NCBI RefSeq assembly: GCF_016862555.1
Contig: NZ_BONE01000040.1
Location: forward strand, 16,434-80,433
DNA length: 64,000 nt
Direction of reading: 5' to 3'
DNA from: Asanoa siamensis
GTDB lineage: Bacteria > Actinomycetota > Actinomycetes > Mycobacteriales > Micromonosporaceae
The notes below the pieces were generated by a model. The model did not search any database and was not told the origin of the DNA. It saw only the letters and a list, made by a program, of their open reading frames with translations. The position numbers and the translations under genes were made by a program. Shown piece after piece: positions 34,089 through 43,600 of the stretch; within the stretch, counting starts at the first letter, position 1, and the number at the start of each line of letters is the position of its first letter.

Positions 34089-34486
34089 ATGCTTCGTACG
34101 GACATCGCAAAGGCCATCGAGTCGGTTCCGCCGAGGATCCGTCAACAGCTCGACGGGACGGGAGCGGCCGCGCTCGCGCTGCTCAACGAGCATCTCGCCG
34201 CGGGCGAGGTGGTGGAGGCGGTTTCGAGCGCGTCGCCGGTTCACGACGGGCCGCCGAACAGCGTGCTCGCGATCACCGATCGACGGCTGGTCTTCGTCGC
34301 CCCGGCGCCGCAGGCGGTGGCGTGGCGGTTGGCGTCCCTGACGAAGACCCAGCTCAACCTCGCTACTTCTTCGTCAACGGCGACGCGGGCGACTACTCGC
34401 TCGGCATGCTCGACGACGACTGGGGCCGCGCGTTCGTCGCCGAGGTGAAGAAGGCCATCACGGTCGCGGTCATCTCGGGCCGCTGA
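34089..34486 (+). pseudogene. PH-domain-like protein with a one-base frameshift
   Basis: From the ATG at 34089 (with GGGAGAGG just upstream) the first ~90 residues look like a small bacterial PH-like domain protein, with LAITDRRLVFVAPAP as typical strand-turn-strand. Near 34350-34361 this frame turns to low-complexity Thr/Ser/Arg, while the frame one base back continues with RYFFVNGDAGDYSLGMLDDD and runs to a stop at 34486. One base appears to be missing in between. It is either a real disruption or a sequencing error; the undisturbed codon bias on both sides argues for a recent event or an error. The joined product would be about 132 residues. Confidence 0.6.
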
Positions 34487-34495
34487 GCCGCCTGC

Positions 34496-35125
34496 TCAGT
34501 GGCCGGAGTCGCCCTGGCCCGCGGTGGTGGGGAGGTTGCCCAGGACGTGGTTGATGACGTGGATCCGGCCGTTGGCCATGCGGTAGTCCGCGCAGACCGT
34601 CACCGCTTCTCCGATGCTCGCCATCGCGTCCGACGGCTTGATCGTGACCGCCGTGCCGTCGAGGGTGCGGAGTGTGTCCGCGTCGCGTAGGTCCGCCAGG
34701 CTCAGCGAGCCGTCGATGATGTGCGCGCGCAGCAGCGTACGCAGCGTTTCCTTGTCTTTGATCATCAGCTGGTCGAGGTTGTCCTGCGAGAACTTCGTGC
34801 CGAACGCGTCGTCCGTCGGCGCCAGCACCGTGATGGCCGGCTTGCCCGCGAGCTCCGGCAGCAGGTCCGACGCGCGCAGCGCGCCCTCGAACGTGGTCAG
34901 CACCGTGATCCACTTCAGCGCCTCACCCAGCGGCTGACTGGCCAGGGCGTTGGGGTTGCCGGGGGCGTCGCCGGTCGGCAGCTCGGCGCAGAGCGGCCCC
35001 GACACGCCGCCACCCGCTCCGGCGGCGGCCGTCCCGCGGGAGGGCTCGTCGGCGGCCGCGCCCGTGCAGCCGGTCGTCAGCAGTGCGGCGGCCAGGGCGG
35101 CGGCGGCGAGCAGGCGGGTGCGCAT
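34496..35125 (-). CDS. Fasciclin-domain lipoprotein
   Basis: A 209-residue secreted lipoprotein. The signal is MRTRLLAAAALAAALLTTGC with Cys20 in the lipobox. A Gly/Ala-rich tether leads into one FAS1 domain with its two conserved boxes: AITVLAPTDDAFGTKF and GRIHVINHVLGN. FAS1 proteins mediate adhesion at cell surfaces; in actinomycetes they resemble MPB70/MPT83. GGGAGG lies before the ATG at 35125, and the longer frame to 35188 lacks a ribosome binding site and hides the signal. The gene is convergent with the frameshifted PH-like gene. Confidence 0.9.
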   Translation of the reverse strand: MRTRLLAAAALAAALLTTGCTGAAADEPSRGTAAAGAGGGVSGPLCAELPTGDAPGNPNALASQPLGEALKWITVLTTFEGALRASDLLPELAGKPAITVLAPTDDAFGTKFSQDNLDQLMIKDKETLRTLLRAHIIDGSLSLADLRDADTLRTLDGTAVTIKPSDAMASIGEAVTVCADYRMANGRIHVINHVLGNLPTTAGQGDSGH

Positions 35126-35216
35126 GAGGGACCTCCCGGAAAGGGTGCGTGCCAGCGGGCCGGGCTTCCCGGTCCGGCCCGCTGGCACGACAGTGTCACA
35201 TCGTTGGATCAGTGGA

Positions 35217-37319
35217 TCAAAGGGTGGCGCACTGGCCGCCGCGCGGGCCGTTGACCTTGTTGGCGACCTCGAGGTTGGTCGGGGCCGGGGCGTTGCCGGA
35301 GCAGTTCAGCGGGCCGCTGACACTGTTGCCGGCGACGTACGGCGCCGCACCGCCCTTGTTGTTGACCAGGTTGACCGGGCCCGACACGTTGGTGCCGATG
35401 ACCGAGACCGGGCCGTTGGTGTTGGCGACCTGCAGCGGGCCGCGCACCGTGCTGTCACCGAAGAACACACCGGCGGCGGAGGCCGCGTTGACCGGGCCGC
35501 TGATCGTGGTGTTGGTGGCGACCAGCGTCGCACCGGCGCGGAGGTTGACCGGGCCGTTGACGGTGGCGCCCGACAGGCAGGCGAAGCCCGAGACGGTCAG
35601 CGGGCCGTTGTGACGACCGGTGAACGTCGGGTAGACCCGCTCGCCGCTGACCCACTCCTCCTCGGCCTGCTCGTCCAGCAGCAGCGGGATCAGGCCCCGC
35701 TCCGGCTGGGCCAGCGGCACGATGTAACCGTCCGCGACCTTGACGACCTTCCAGCCGTGGGCCGCGATCCGCTCGGCGACCGTGGCGCCGACGTCGTTGG
35801 GACCGTCGGTACGGGCACCGTTGTACTGCGCCTCCGTGAGCTTGTAGGCGCACGGCGCGTTGTCGAGGATCATGTCCGGCGTCGGCAGGTCCTCGCGCGG
35901 GCCGGCCTCACCCGGGTGCGGCGCCGGGTGCAGCGGGATCACCCGCGAGCCCCGGAAGACCAGGCGGCCGTTGTTGCCGGCCTGGAACTCGATCGCCTCG
36001 CCGCGGGCCGTCTTGATCTCGCCGACCTGGGCGTGGTGGTAGTCCATGAACTGGTTGAACGTCCACAGCGCCGAGAAGGTCTTGCGGCGGCGGTTGTTCG
36101 CGGTGTTGCCCTCGTCCGGCCGGGTCGCGCCGCCGGAGCTGCGCAGCTCCAGGAGCGAGTTGACCGTGTTCTTCAGGCCGAGGGTGTTGCGCAGGATGGT
36201 CTCCTCGGACAGGCCGACACCGCTGCCGTTCGCGCAGCCGTACGGGCAGGCCCACCAACCGTCCTTGGCGCCCTCGACGTACATGTGGTTCTCGATCATG
36301 TCGAGCGACTCGTCGAAGATCTGCTGGGCCACGTTCTGGTGGCGCGGCGGCAGCATCGGCAGGTCACCCGCCTGGCTGTTGCCGTACTCGTGGCCGTCGT
36401 AGCCCGCCACGGGCCGGTAGTCGCGCAGCATCCGCACGTACGCCGCGGTCTCCGGCTGGCGGATCAGCGAGTAGTCGCGGTTGAGGTCCTGCCCGGTGGT
36501 GTTGCCCCGGGTGTTGGCCGCGCGGCCGTCACCGTTGATCGTCGGGACGATCAGGACGGTGGTCTTCCGGAGCAGGTCGAGCGTACGGGCGTCGTTGCTG
36601 AACGCGAGCTGGCGAGCCATGATCAGGCAGGCCTCGCGGTCGCCCGGCTCGTTGCCGTGCACGTTGCAGTTGACCGCCAGCGGCGACGTCGCGGCCACCG
36701 CGGCCGGGGTCGCCGGCGGGGTCGGGTAGCCGATGACGAACATGTTGATCGGGCGGTTCTGGACGGTACGGCCGATCTCGACCACCCGGACCCGCTCGCT
36801 GAGCTGGTCGACGGCCGCCGTGTAGGCGTACTCCTCGACATCGCTCGTGTACTGCGCGGCCTGCGTGGTCTCCCACTGCGTCCGCAGGTTCTGGCCGGCG
36901 ACGGCCGGGTCACCCCACGGCGCCTTGGTCGTGCCGGTGACGGGCGTCGAGTACGGCTGCTCGGTCGTACCGATCCGGGCCCGGACCCGCCACTGGAACC
37001 GGTCGCCCGGGTTGAACCCGGCGTCCGCGAAGGTGGGGGACTCGTTGTTGACCTGGCGGTTGGGCCGCCATACGCCGACGACGCGCGCGGTGTCGGTCGG
37101 CGTGCCGGCGGCGTCGACCGCCGTGCGCTCGATCTGGTAGTCGGTGGCTCCGTCGACAGGGGTCCAGGCGACGGTGGCGAAACCGTCGGCCTGGGTGACG
37201 GAAAGGTCGGTGACCTGGTTTGCTTCAGCCGCGAACGCCGAGGTGGACGTCACGACGGGGGAAAGCGTGGCAGCGAGCAAGGCGGAAAGTCCGACGACTA
37301 GCGACCGCCGATGTTTCAA
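35217..37319 (-). CDS. Secreted M14-family zinc carboxypeptidase with GPV-repeat tail
   Basis: About 700 residues. A TTG at 37319 is chosen: GGAGG is five bases upstream and it gives a clean signal peptide (LKHRRSLVVGLSALLAATL to TSAFA). The ATG at 37361 has no ribosome binding site. A fibronectin type III domain (about 35-115) is followed by the M14 peptidase domain: zinc ligands His221 and Glu224 in VHGNEPG, the QDLNRDYS and QPETAAYV segments, and His310 in YDGHEYG. The last ~120 residues are a run of about six repeats of 17-22 residues, each starting GPV or GPL, that resembles a beta-solenoid. It probably trims peptides outside the cell, perhaps bound to a surface. Confidence 0.9.
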   Translation of the reverse strand: MKHRRSLVVGLSALLAATLSPVVTSTSAFAAEANQVTDLSVTQADGFATVAWTPVDGATDYQIERTAVDAAGTPTDTARVVGVWRPNRQVNNESPTFADAGFNPGDRFQWRVRARIGTTEQPYSTPVTGTTKAPWGDPAVAGQNLRTQWETTQAAQYTSDVEEYAYTAAVDQLSERVRVVEIGRTVQNRPINMFVIGYPTPPATPAAVAATSPLAVNCNVHGNEPGDREACLIMARQLAFSNDARTLDLLRKTTVLIVPTINGDGRAANTRGNTTGQDLNRDYSLIRQPETAAYVRMLRDYRPVAGYDGHEYGNSQAGDLPMLPPRHQNVAQQIFDESLDMIENHMYVEGAKDGWWACPYGCANGSGVGLSEETILRNTLGLKNTVNSLLELRSSGGATRPDEGNTANNRRRKTFSALWTFNQFMDYHHAQVGEIKTARGEAIEFQAGNNGRLVFRGSRVIPLHPAPHPGEAGPREDLPTPDMILDNAPCAYKLTEAQYNGARTDGPNDVGATVAERIAAHGWKVVKVADGYIVPLAQPERGLIPLLLDEQAEEEWVSGERVYPTFTGRHNGPLTVSGFACLSGATVNGPVNLRAGATLVATNTTISGPVNAASAAGVFFGDSTVRGPLQVANTNGPVSVIGTNVSGPVNLVNNKGGAAPYVAGNSVSGPLNCSGNAPAPTNLEVANKVNGPRGGQCATL

Positions 37320-37507
37320 CTGGACCTCCAGGTTGGGGGAACCTGTCTCGAAACAAGACATCGGTGCCCGTCAGCCTGACTGTCCTCATGGTCCATCGCA
37401 ACGATCTTGAGTAAGTCTTGAGCGTTTCCGAATGTTCGGTGGGGTGCACATGGAAGGGCTCCCACGCCAGCCCGTACGGGCGTGCGGGTTGTCAGATGAC
37501 AATTCGG

Positions 37508-38944
37508 TTACGGAAGTGGGCTCAGTTCGATCTCGCGCGGCGGTGCGGCCGCGGGCCGCTGTGCCGGCGGCTCGTACGCGGCGACGCCGCCACCGCGGCG
37601 CTTGGCCACGTACATCGCGATGTCGGCGGTGCGCAGCAACTCGCCGGAGCCGTTGTGGGACAGGTGCGTGCCGGTCACGCCGATGCTGACGCCCAACCGG
37701 ATCTGGGTCTCGCCGAGGTGCGACGGGCAGGTGACCGCGACGTGGATCCGCCAGGCCAGGTCGGCCGCCTCGGCCAGGGAGGCGCCGGGCAGCAGGATGG
37801 CGAACTCGTCGCCGCCCAGCCGGGCCAGCACCTGCTGCGGCGTCAGCACGACCTTGATGCGGTCGGCGGTCTGCGCGAGCACCTGGTCGCCGGCGGCGTG
37901 CCCGATGCTGTCGTTGACCTCCTTGAACCCGTCGAGGTCGAGCAGCAGCAGGGAGGCGGGCCCGGCCAGCGCGTCGAGGTGCTCGTAGAGCGCCCGCCGG
38001 TTGGGCAGCCCGGTCAGGTCGTCGGTGCGCGCCTGCTGGTGGACGTCGCGCAGGTCGCGCAACTCCCGGAAGGTCAGGCTGGCGCGGCCGAACGCCGCGA
38101 GCACGCAGGCCGCGGCGAGCACACCGCTCCAGGCCGGCAGCCGGCCCGACTGGCCGATGGCCAGCAGGAGCACGCTGCTGACGGCGAAGAACGCCGGCAC
38201 GGACAGCATCGCCCAGCCCACGATGGACGGAGCGGAGCGCTTATCGGACCGGCGGCGCTGCGGAGCCGCCGCGGGGGCGAACGCCAGCAGGGTCGGTAGC
38301 GCGAGGGAGAGCACCAGCGGGAAGCCAGGCTCCGCGAGCGCGCCGCCGGAGTGACCGGGCATCGACAGCCCGTCTGCGCTGCCGGCGGCGGCGAACCCGG
38401 CCACCACCAGCAGAAGGGTGCGGTCGAGGCGGCGCCCGCCGAGCGTGCCGCCGATGACCACGAGGAGGATCAGGACCAGGAAGACCAGCAGGCCGGCGAG
38501 GTGGACGCCGAGGCCGCGCTGGCCCGGGGTGCCGAGGCTGGCCAGCGCCGCGATGCCGAGCCCGGCGACGACGCCGTCGAGCCAGATGCCGTCGTTGAAG
38601 ACCGGCCGGTCGGAGCGCAGCAGCAGGCCGACGAAGAGATAGAGCAGCACGAAGCTGAGCACCGAGAGGATGTCGGTCACCGGGCTGTGCGCCGGCTCGC
38701 CCGTGGCCCACACCTCACCGAGGCCGGCCGTGGTCATCGCGAGCCCGGCGACGGCCCAGGCCGCCCGCCGGGGCCGGCCACCGCGGGACCGCCGCAGGCA
38801 GAGGGCCGCGCAGGCCGCGTAGGGGATCGCGATCAGCACCGCGGACAGGGGCGACGGCGCGCCGCTGCCGAGCGTCGTCACCAGCCCCAACACCGGTAGG
38901 GCGGCGACGGCGGAGGCGCGGAGAGCGCGTTCCACGCGGCACAT
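37508..38944 (-). CDS. Membrane-bound diguanylate cyclase (GGDEF)
   Basis: A 478-residue protein. The first ~310 residues carry about nine membrane segments with short loops. The cytoplasmic GGDEF domain starts near RTDDLTGLPNRRALYEHL and has an intact active-site loop RLGGDEFAI (Gly377-Phe381), so it should make cyclic-di-GMP from two GTP. The inhibitory I-site RxxD five residues before the loop is absent (TPQQ instead), so product feedback may be lost. The ATG at 38944 has GAGGAAG nine bases upstream; other in-frame starts reach to 39151 but cross the divergent promoter. Cyclic-di-GMP controls development in actinomycetes. Confidence 0.9.
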   Translation of the reverse strand: MCRVERALRASAVAALPVLGLVTTLGSGAPSPLSAVLIAIPYAACAALCLRRSRGGRPRRAAWAVAGLAMTTAGLGEVWATGEPAHSPVTDILSVLSFVLLYLFVGLLLRSDRPVFNDGIWLDGVVAGLGIAALASLGTPGQRGLGVHLAGLLVFLVLILLVVIGGTLGGRRLDRTLLLVVAGFAAAGSADGLSMPGHSGGALAEPGFPLVLSLALPTLLAFAPAAAPQRRRSDKRSAPSIVGWAMLSVPAFFAVSSVLLLAIGQSGRLPAWSGVLAAACVLAAFGRASLTFRELRDLRDVHQQARTDDLTGLPNRRALYEHLDALAGPASLLLLDLDGFKEVNDSIGHAAGDQVLAQTADRIKVVLTPQQVLARLGGDEFAILLPGASLAEAADLAWRIHVAVTCPSHLGETQIRLGVSIGVTGTHLSHNGSGELLRTADIAMYVAKRRGGGVAAYEPPAQRPAAAPPREIELSPLP

Positions 38945-38988
38945 ATAGAGCATCTTCCTCGCGTGCACGCGGAACCCGCAAGAGCAAA

Positions 38989-38998
38989 TGCACGTGCA
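38989..38998. promoter_or_regulatory. Palindrome TGCACGTGCA upstream of the cyclase
   Basis: A perfect 10-bp palindrome lies about 45 bases before the cyclase start. The same core occurs at 39105-39118 near the DUF397 gene, and GCGTGCACGC (38961-38970) is a third related palindrome, suggesting one shared regulator. Confidence 0.4.
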
Positions 38999-39104
38999 AA
39001 TGCGCTTGGTCGCAGCCGGTTCACCGCGATGGCCAGCTAGGCACCAGCTGCGAATGTAGACATTCCACCCAGGACAGTCGCGCGAACGTGCATCTTCCCG
39101 TGAG

Positions 39105-39118
39105 AATGCACGTGCATT
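39105..39118. promoter_or_regulatory. Palindrome AATGCACGTGCATT upstream of the DUF397 gene
   Basis: A perfect 14-bp palindrome lies 54 bases before the DUF397 start. It contains the TGCACGTGCA core also found at 38989, in the same divergent promoter region. Confidence 0.4.
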
Positions 39119-39171
39119 AGGCTCTCGGCCGGCGGGCGTGACCCGCCGCACCCGTACTCCGGAAGGTGATC

Positions 39172-39405
39172 ATGAAGATCCACAATGGTGTCGCGGCTCC
39201 CGACCTGGGCGACGTGACCTGGGTGAAGAGCCGCTACAGCGGCGCGCAGGGCAACTGCGTCGAGCTGGCCCGGCTGACCGGCGGCGCGGTCGCGGTCCGC
39301 AACTCGCGCGACCCGCGGGGCCCGGCGCTGGTGTTCACTCCCGCCGAGATCACGGCGATGTTCGCCGGCGTGCGCGACGGCGAGTTCGACCACCTGATCG
39401 ACTAG
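39172..39405 (+). CDS. DUF397 protein
   Basis: A 77-residue cytoplasmic protein of the DUF397 family: VTWVKSRYSGAQGNCVELARL, then VAVRNSRDPRGPALVFTPAEI, and a C-terminal DGEFDHLID. Such proteins are nearly always beside a Scr1/DUF5753 helix-turn-helix gene in actinomycetes, as here; the pair behaves like a small regulatory module (BldB/WhiJ-like), and some have been compared to toxin-antitoxin pairs. GGAAGG is five bases before the ATG at 39172. An in-frame GTG at 39166 is less well placed. Confidence 0.92.
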   Translation: MKIHNGVAAPDLGDVTWVKSRYSGAQGNCVELARLTGGAVAVRNSRDPRGPALVFTPAEITAMFAGVRDGEFDHLID

Positions 39406-39493
39406 GGCCTGTCCTGGACAGTGGACATGGACCGGTAACCGCGGCGTCACGTACGCTACGGGTCGATCAACGATCGCCAACCCGAGGAACCAG

Positions 39494-40357
39494 ATGACCG
39501 CCCCGGACGCCGTCGGCCCCACGGCCCGGCGCATCGCCGTCGGCGCGCAGCTGCGCCGGCTCCGCGAAGCCGCCGGGGTGTCCAGAGAGGACGCCGGCTA
39601 CCACGTCCGCGGCTCCGCCTCGAAGATCTCCCGCATGGAGCTCGGGCGGGTCGGCTTCAAGGAACGCGACGTCGCCGACCTCCTGACGTTGTACGGCGTG
39701 GCCGATGAGTCCCGGCGCGAGGCGTTGCTGGCGCTGGCCCGCGACTCGCGCACCGATGGCTGGTGGCACCGCTACGACGACGTCCTGGAGAGCTGGTTCG
39801 GCACCTACGTCGGCCTGGAGGAGGCCGCGAGCACGATCCGCGCGTACGAGGTGCAGTTCGTGCCCGGCCTGCTCCAGGTCGCCGACTACACCCGCGGTGT
39901 GGTGGTCTCGGGCCTCCCGGAGACGCCGGCGGCCGAGGTCGACAAGCGGGTCAAGCTGCGCCTCGAGCGGCAGCGCATCCTCGACCGCGTCCCGCCGGCC
40001 ACCTACTGGGTGGTGATGGACGAGGCGGCCCTGCGCCGCCCGGTCGGCGGCCGCCCGGTCATGCGCCAGCAGCTCGCGCACCTGCTCGAGATCTCCGAAC
40101 GCCCGAACATCACGATGCAGGTGATGCCGCTCGCCCGCGGCACGCACACGGCCGACGGCGGCGCGTTCAGCATGCTGCGGTTCGCCGACCCGGACATCCC
40201 CGACATCGTCTACGTGGAGCAGCTGGTGAGCGCGCTCTACCTGGACAAGCCGGAACACGTGGAGCGCTACCGCCAGGCGATGGAACGCCTCACGGTCGCC
40301 GCACTGTCCCCTTCGGACACCACCGATTACCTGGCGAAGCTGCTCGAATCGACCTGA
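39494..40357 (+). CDS. Scr1/DUF5753-type helix-turn-helix regulator
   Basis: A 287-residue regulator. An Xre-like helix-turn-helix occupies residues ~15-70 (AQLRRLREAAGVSREDAGYHV, KISRMELGRVGF). The C-terminal DUF5753 domain has the usual signatures: STIRAYEVQFVPGLLQVADYTR, RQQLAHLLEISERPNITMQVMPL and the FADPDIPDIVYVEQL region. It is the regular partner of the DUF397 gene just upstream. GAGGAA lies before the ATG. Between the two genes CTGTCCTGGACAG (39409-39421) is an imperfect palindrome that could be its binding site (inference). Confidence 0.92.
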   Translation: MTAPDAVGPTARRIAVGAQLRRLREAAGVSREDAGYHVRGSASKISRMELGRVGFKERDVADLLTLYGVADESRREALLALARDSRTDGWWHRYDDVLESWFGTYVGLEEAASTIRAYEVQFVPGLLQVADYTRGVVVSGLPETPAAEVDKRVKLRLERQRILDRVPPATYWVVMDEAALRRPVGGRPVMRQQLAHLLEISERPNITMQVMPLARGTHTADGGAFSMLRFADPDIPDIVYVEQLVSALYLDKPEHVERYRQAMERLTVAALSPSDTTDYLAKLLEST

Positions 40358-40525
40358 CCCGCCGCTAGCCGGAACGGCCATCCGCCGCGCGACGTGCGGC
40401 CAGGTGCATGATCATACGTTCGGACGAAGTTTCGTAGCGCACGGTGACCGCCGGTTGTCGCGTTCCGTGATAAGCCGAGCCAGGGCAGCGCGCCGGTCCG
40501 GTTACCGAACCGCCTTCCGGCCCTG

Positions 40526-40540
40526 TTGCGCAGTGCGCAA
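40526..40540. promoter_or_regulatory. Palindrome upstream of the toxin operon
   Basis: TTGCGCA and TGCGCAA flank a single central G, a perfect inverted repeat about 90 bases before the first gene of the operon. It may be an operator; no partner site was found. Confidence 0.35.
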
Positions 40541-40627
40541 AGCATCCAACGATCTGCATCCGGCTATATGCTCCCGCCAACTGGTGCCGGGAGATCATCC
40601 CGCACCGCCGACTGCGGGGGAGTCGCC

Positions 40628-43600
40628 TTGTCCGGATGGACGCGCTTTGCCGTGCCTGGCTTCGGGACGGGCCTGGCCACCACGAGATCGTCACCTCGTA
40701 CGCTCCGGGCGGGCATGGTCCTCCTGCTGCTGGCCGCCGGGCTGACGATGCCGGCCTCGACGGTCGTGCCGCCGGCCGTGGCGGCGCTCCCGTGCGCACC
40801 GGCCAAGGGCTCCGAGAGCCAGGCGGTCGCCGAGGCCCGGCGCTGCGGCACGGAGGTCGCCGTCACCGGACTGACCACCGGGACGACCGAGGTGGTCGCG
40901 CGCGCTGACGGGCAGCTCGAGGCCACCGTGCACGCGGGCATCGTGCGGGTGCGCCGCGGCGACGCCTGGGTGCCGGTCGACCTGACGCTCGCGCCCGGCG
41001 CCGACGGCGCGGTCACCGCCAAGGCCGACCCGTTCGACGTGCGGGTCTCCGGTGAGCGCGGCGCGGGCGGCGAGTTGGCCTCGCTGGCCGGCAAGGCCGG
41101 CCGGGTGTCGCTCGGCTGGGCGGGCGCCCTCCCCGCACCCACGCTCACCGGCAACCGGGCGACCTATGTGGATGCCCTGCCGGGTGTCGACCTGGTCGTC
41201 GACGTCCGCCGGACCGGCCTGGAGACGCTGTTCGTGGTCAAGGACCGTGCGGCGCTGCCGCACGTGCGCCGCCTCAGCTTGGCGATCACCGGCGGTGGGG
41301 TCGCCGGCCACCGGGTCGACGCGGGCGGCGCCACCGCGCTCGTGGACGCGGCCGGCCGGACCGTCGCCACGGTCCCGGCGCTGGAGATGTGGGACGCGAA
41401 GACGACGCGCCTCGCACCGCAGGAGCCGCCGACCGTCCGCGTGGCGTCCACGATGGAGCGCACGGCCGAGGGCGTCGCCCTCGCCCTGACGCCGGACGAG
41501 AAGTGGCTGAGCGCGCCGGAGCGGGCCTTCCCGATCACGATCGACCCGGAGATCAACCCGGTCCAGGACACCTTCGACACCTGGATCCGGGCCGGCACGA
41601 CCGCCGACCAGTCGACCGCGGAGGACCTGCGGGTCGGCCGGGAGGGCTCGACCGGCCCGGTCACCCGCACGCTGGTGCGGTGGCACAGCTCGGCGTTCGT
41701 GAACACCCAGGTCACGTCCGCGACGAGCTACTTCTACAACTGGTACTCGTACTCGCCGGGCTGTGTGGCGGCGGCCTGGCAGGTGTGGAACACCAGCGCC
41801 TTCGACGCCACCACCCGGTGGGCGAACCAGCCGACCTGGCTCGACAACGACCCCAACACGGCGGGCGACCAGCCGGCCGGCACCTCCACCGCGACCCGCG
41901 GCTACGACGCCAACTGCGACGACGCGTGGGTGTCGGTCACGTCCACGAACTTCTTCAGCCGGGTCGCCCGGGAGGGCCAGGCCAACGGCTACATGGGCAT
42001 CCGGGCCGCGGACGAGACGGTCGTCGGCGGCTTCAAGCAGTTCCGCAGCGACAACTCGGGCGGCACACAGACCGCGTACTCGCGGGTGGTCTACAACCGG
42101 CTCCCGACCGCGGCGTCGCTGGCGACGACGCCGACGTCGACCTGCACGGGCACGGTCACCTCGCTGGGGACGATGACGCCGACGCTCAAGGTGACCGCGG
42201 CGGACCCCGACGGCGGCAACCTGACGGTGCGCTTCGAGTGGTGGACGCAGACCGGCACCTCGGCGCTCGGCACGACCGCACCGGTCACCGTCGCGTCGGG
42301 CGCCGTCGCGCAGGCCGCGATCCCGGCGGGCGGCGTCCCGCTCGCGGGCACCTACCGCTGGCGGGCGCTGGTCGCCGACGCGACCTACACGACCTACTCA
42401 CCGTTCTGCACGTTCGCGCTCTACGAGTTCGCCCCGCCGGCGGTGGGATGCGTGGCGGGCGCGGAGAACGACTACAACGGCGACGGGGTCACCGACGTGG
42501 TGATCGCCGACCCGCGGGCGACGGTCGGCGGCGTCCGGGACGCGGGCGCGGTCTACATGGTGGACGGTGCGGGCAGGGGCACGCGGACGCTCGACGAGTC
42601 GCTGGCCGCGATCCCGGGCGACCCCGGCGAGGGTGACCGGTTCGGCCACGCGCTCGCGACCTACGACGCCAACCGCGACGGCTGTGCCGACCTCGCCGTC
42701 GGGGTGCCGTACGAGACCGTGGCGGGCGCGGTCCAGGCCGGCTCGGTGCGGATCGTGTTCGGCGCGCCGGCCGGGCTCGGCACCGGCCCCGCCACCATCT
42801 CGATGCAGCAGGGCACCGACGGGACGCCCGACACCCCGGAGGGCCACGACTGGTTCGGCTTCGCACTGGCCGCCGGCCGGATGCCCACGGGCGAGGGCTT
42901 CCTCGTCGTCGGTGCGCCCGGTGACGACATCTCGGGCCAGACCGACGCGGGCGCCGTCCACTATCGACGGCCGGGCGTCAACGTGTGGCTCACCGGGACG
43001 TCACCGGCCGGGGCCAACCGCGACGACCGCACGGGGTACGCGCTCGCGGCTACGCCGTACCACTGGGGTGTCGCTTCTCCGGGTGAGAACCGTAACGGGC
43101 AGCCGTTCGCCGGCGCGGTCTGCGTGCTGACCCACACCCTGACCGGCGGCGTGCCGACCTCAATCACCTGCCCGTCGCAGGCCGACACGACCGTCACGGA
43201 CGACCCCGACAGCAACGACAACTTCGGCAAGTCGATCGCGATGGCCCCCTACCGGGCGCCCGGCGCACCGGCCGGTCAGATCGACTCGATCCTCGTCGTC
43301 GGTGTCCCGGGGGAGAACCAGACCGCGACGAACATCCAGGACACGGGCCTGATCCAGCAGTTCCGGGTGACCAACACCGGCGTCACGGAGCTGCCCTGGA
43401 TCGACCAGGCCACCGCCGGCATCACCTCCGCGCACGAGGAGGGCGACTACTTCGGCGAGAAGGTCCACGTCGTCAACACCGCCCCGGCGGCCGAGGTCAC
43501 CACGGAGACGCTCCTGGTGGCGGTCGGCATCCCCGCCGAGGAGTTCGGGCCCGACCAGGCCGAGGACCACGGCTCGATCCGGGTCTTCCCGGCCGGCGTC

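Noticed and set aside
37319..37361. ATG at 37361 as start of the M14 peptidase
   Set aside because: No ribosome binding site and it puts 14 polar residues before the signal peptide; the TTG at 37319 has GGAGG at the right distance.
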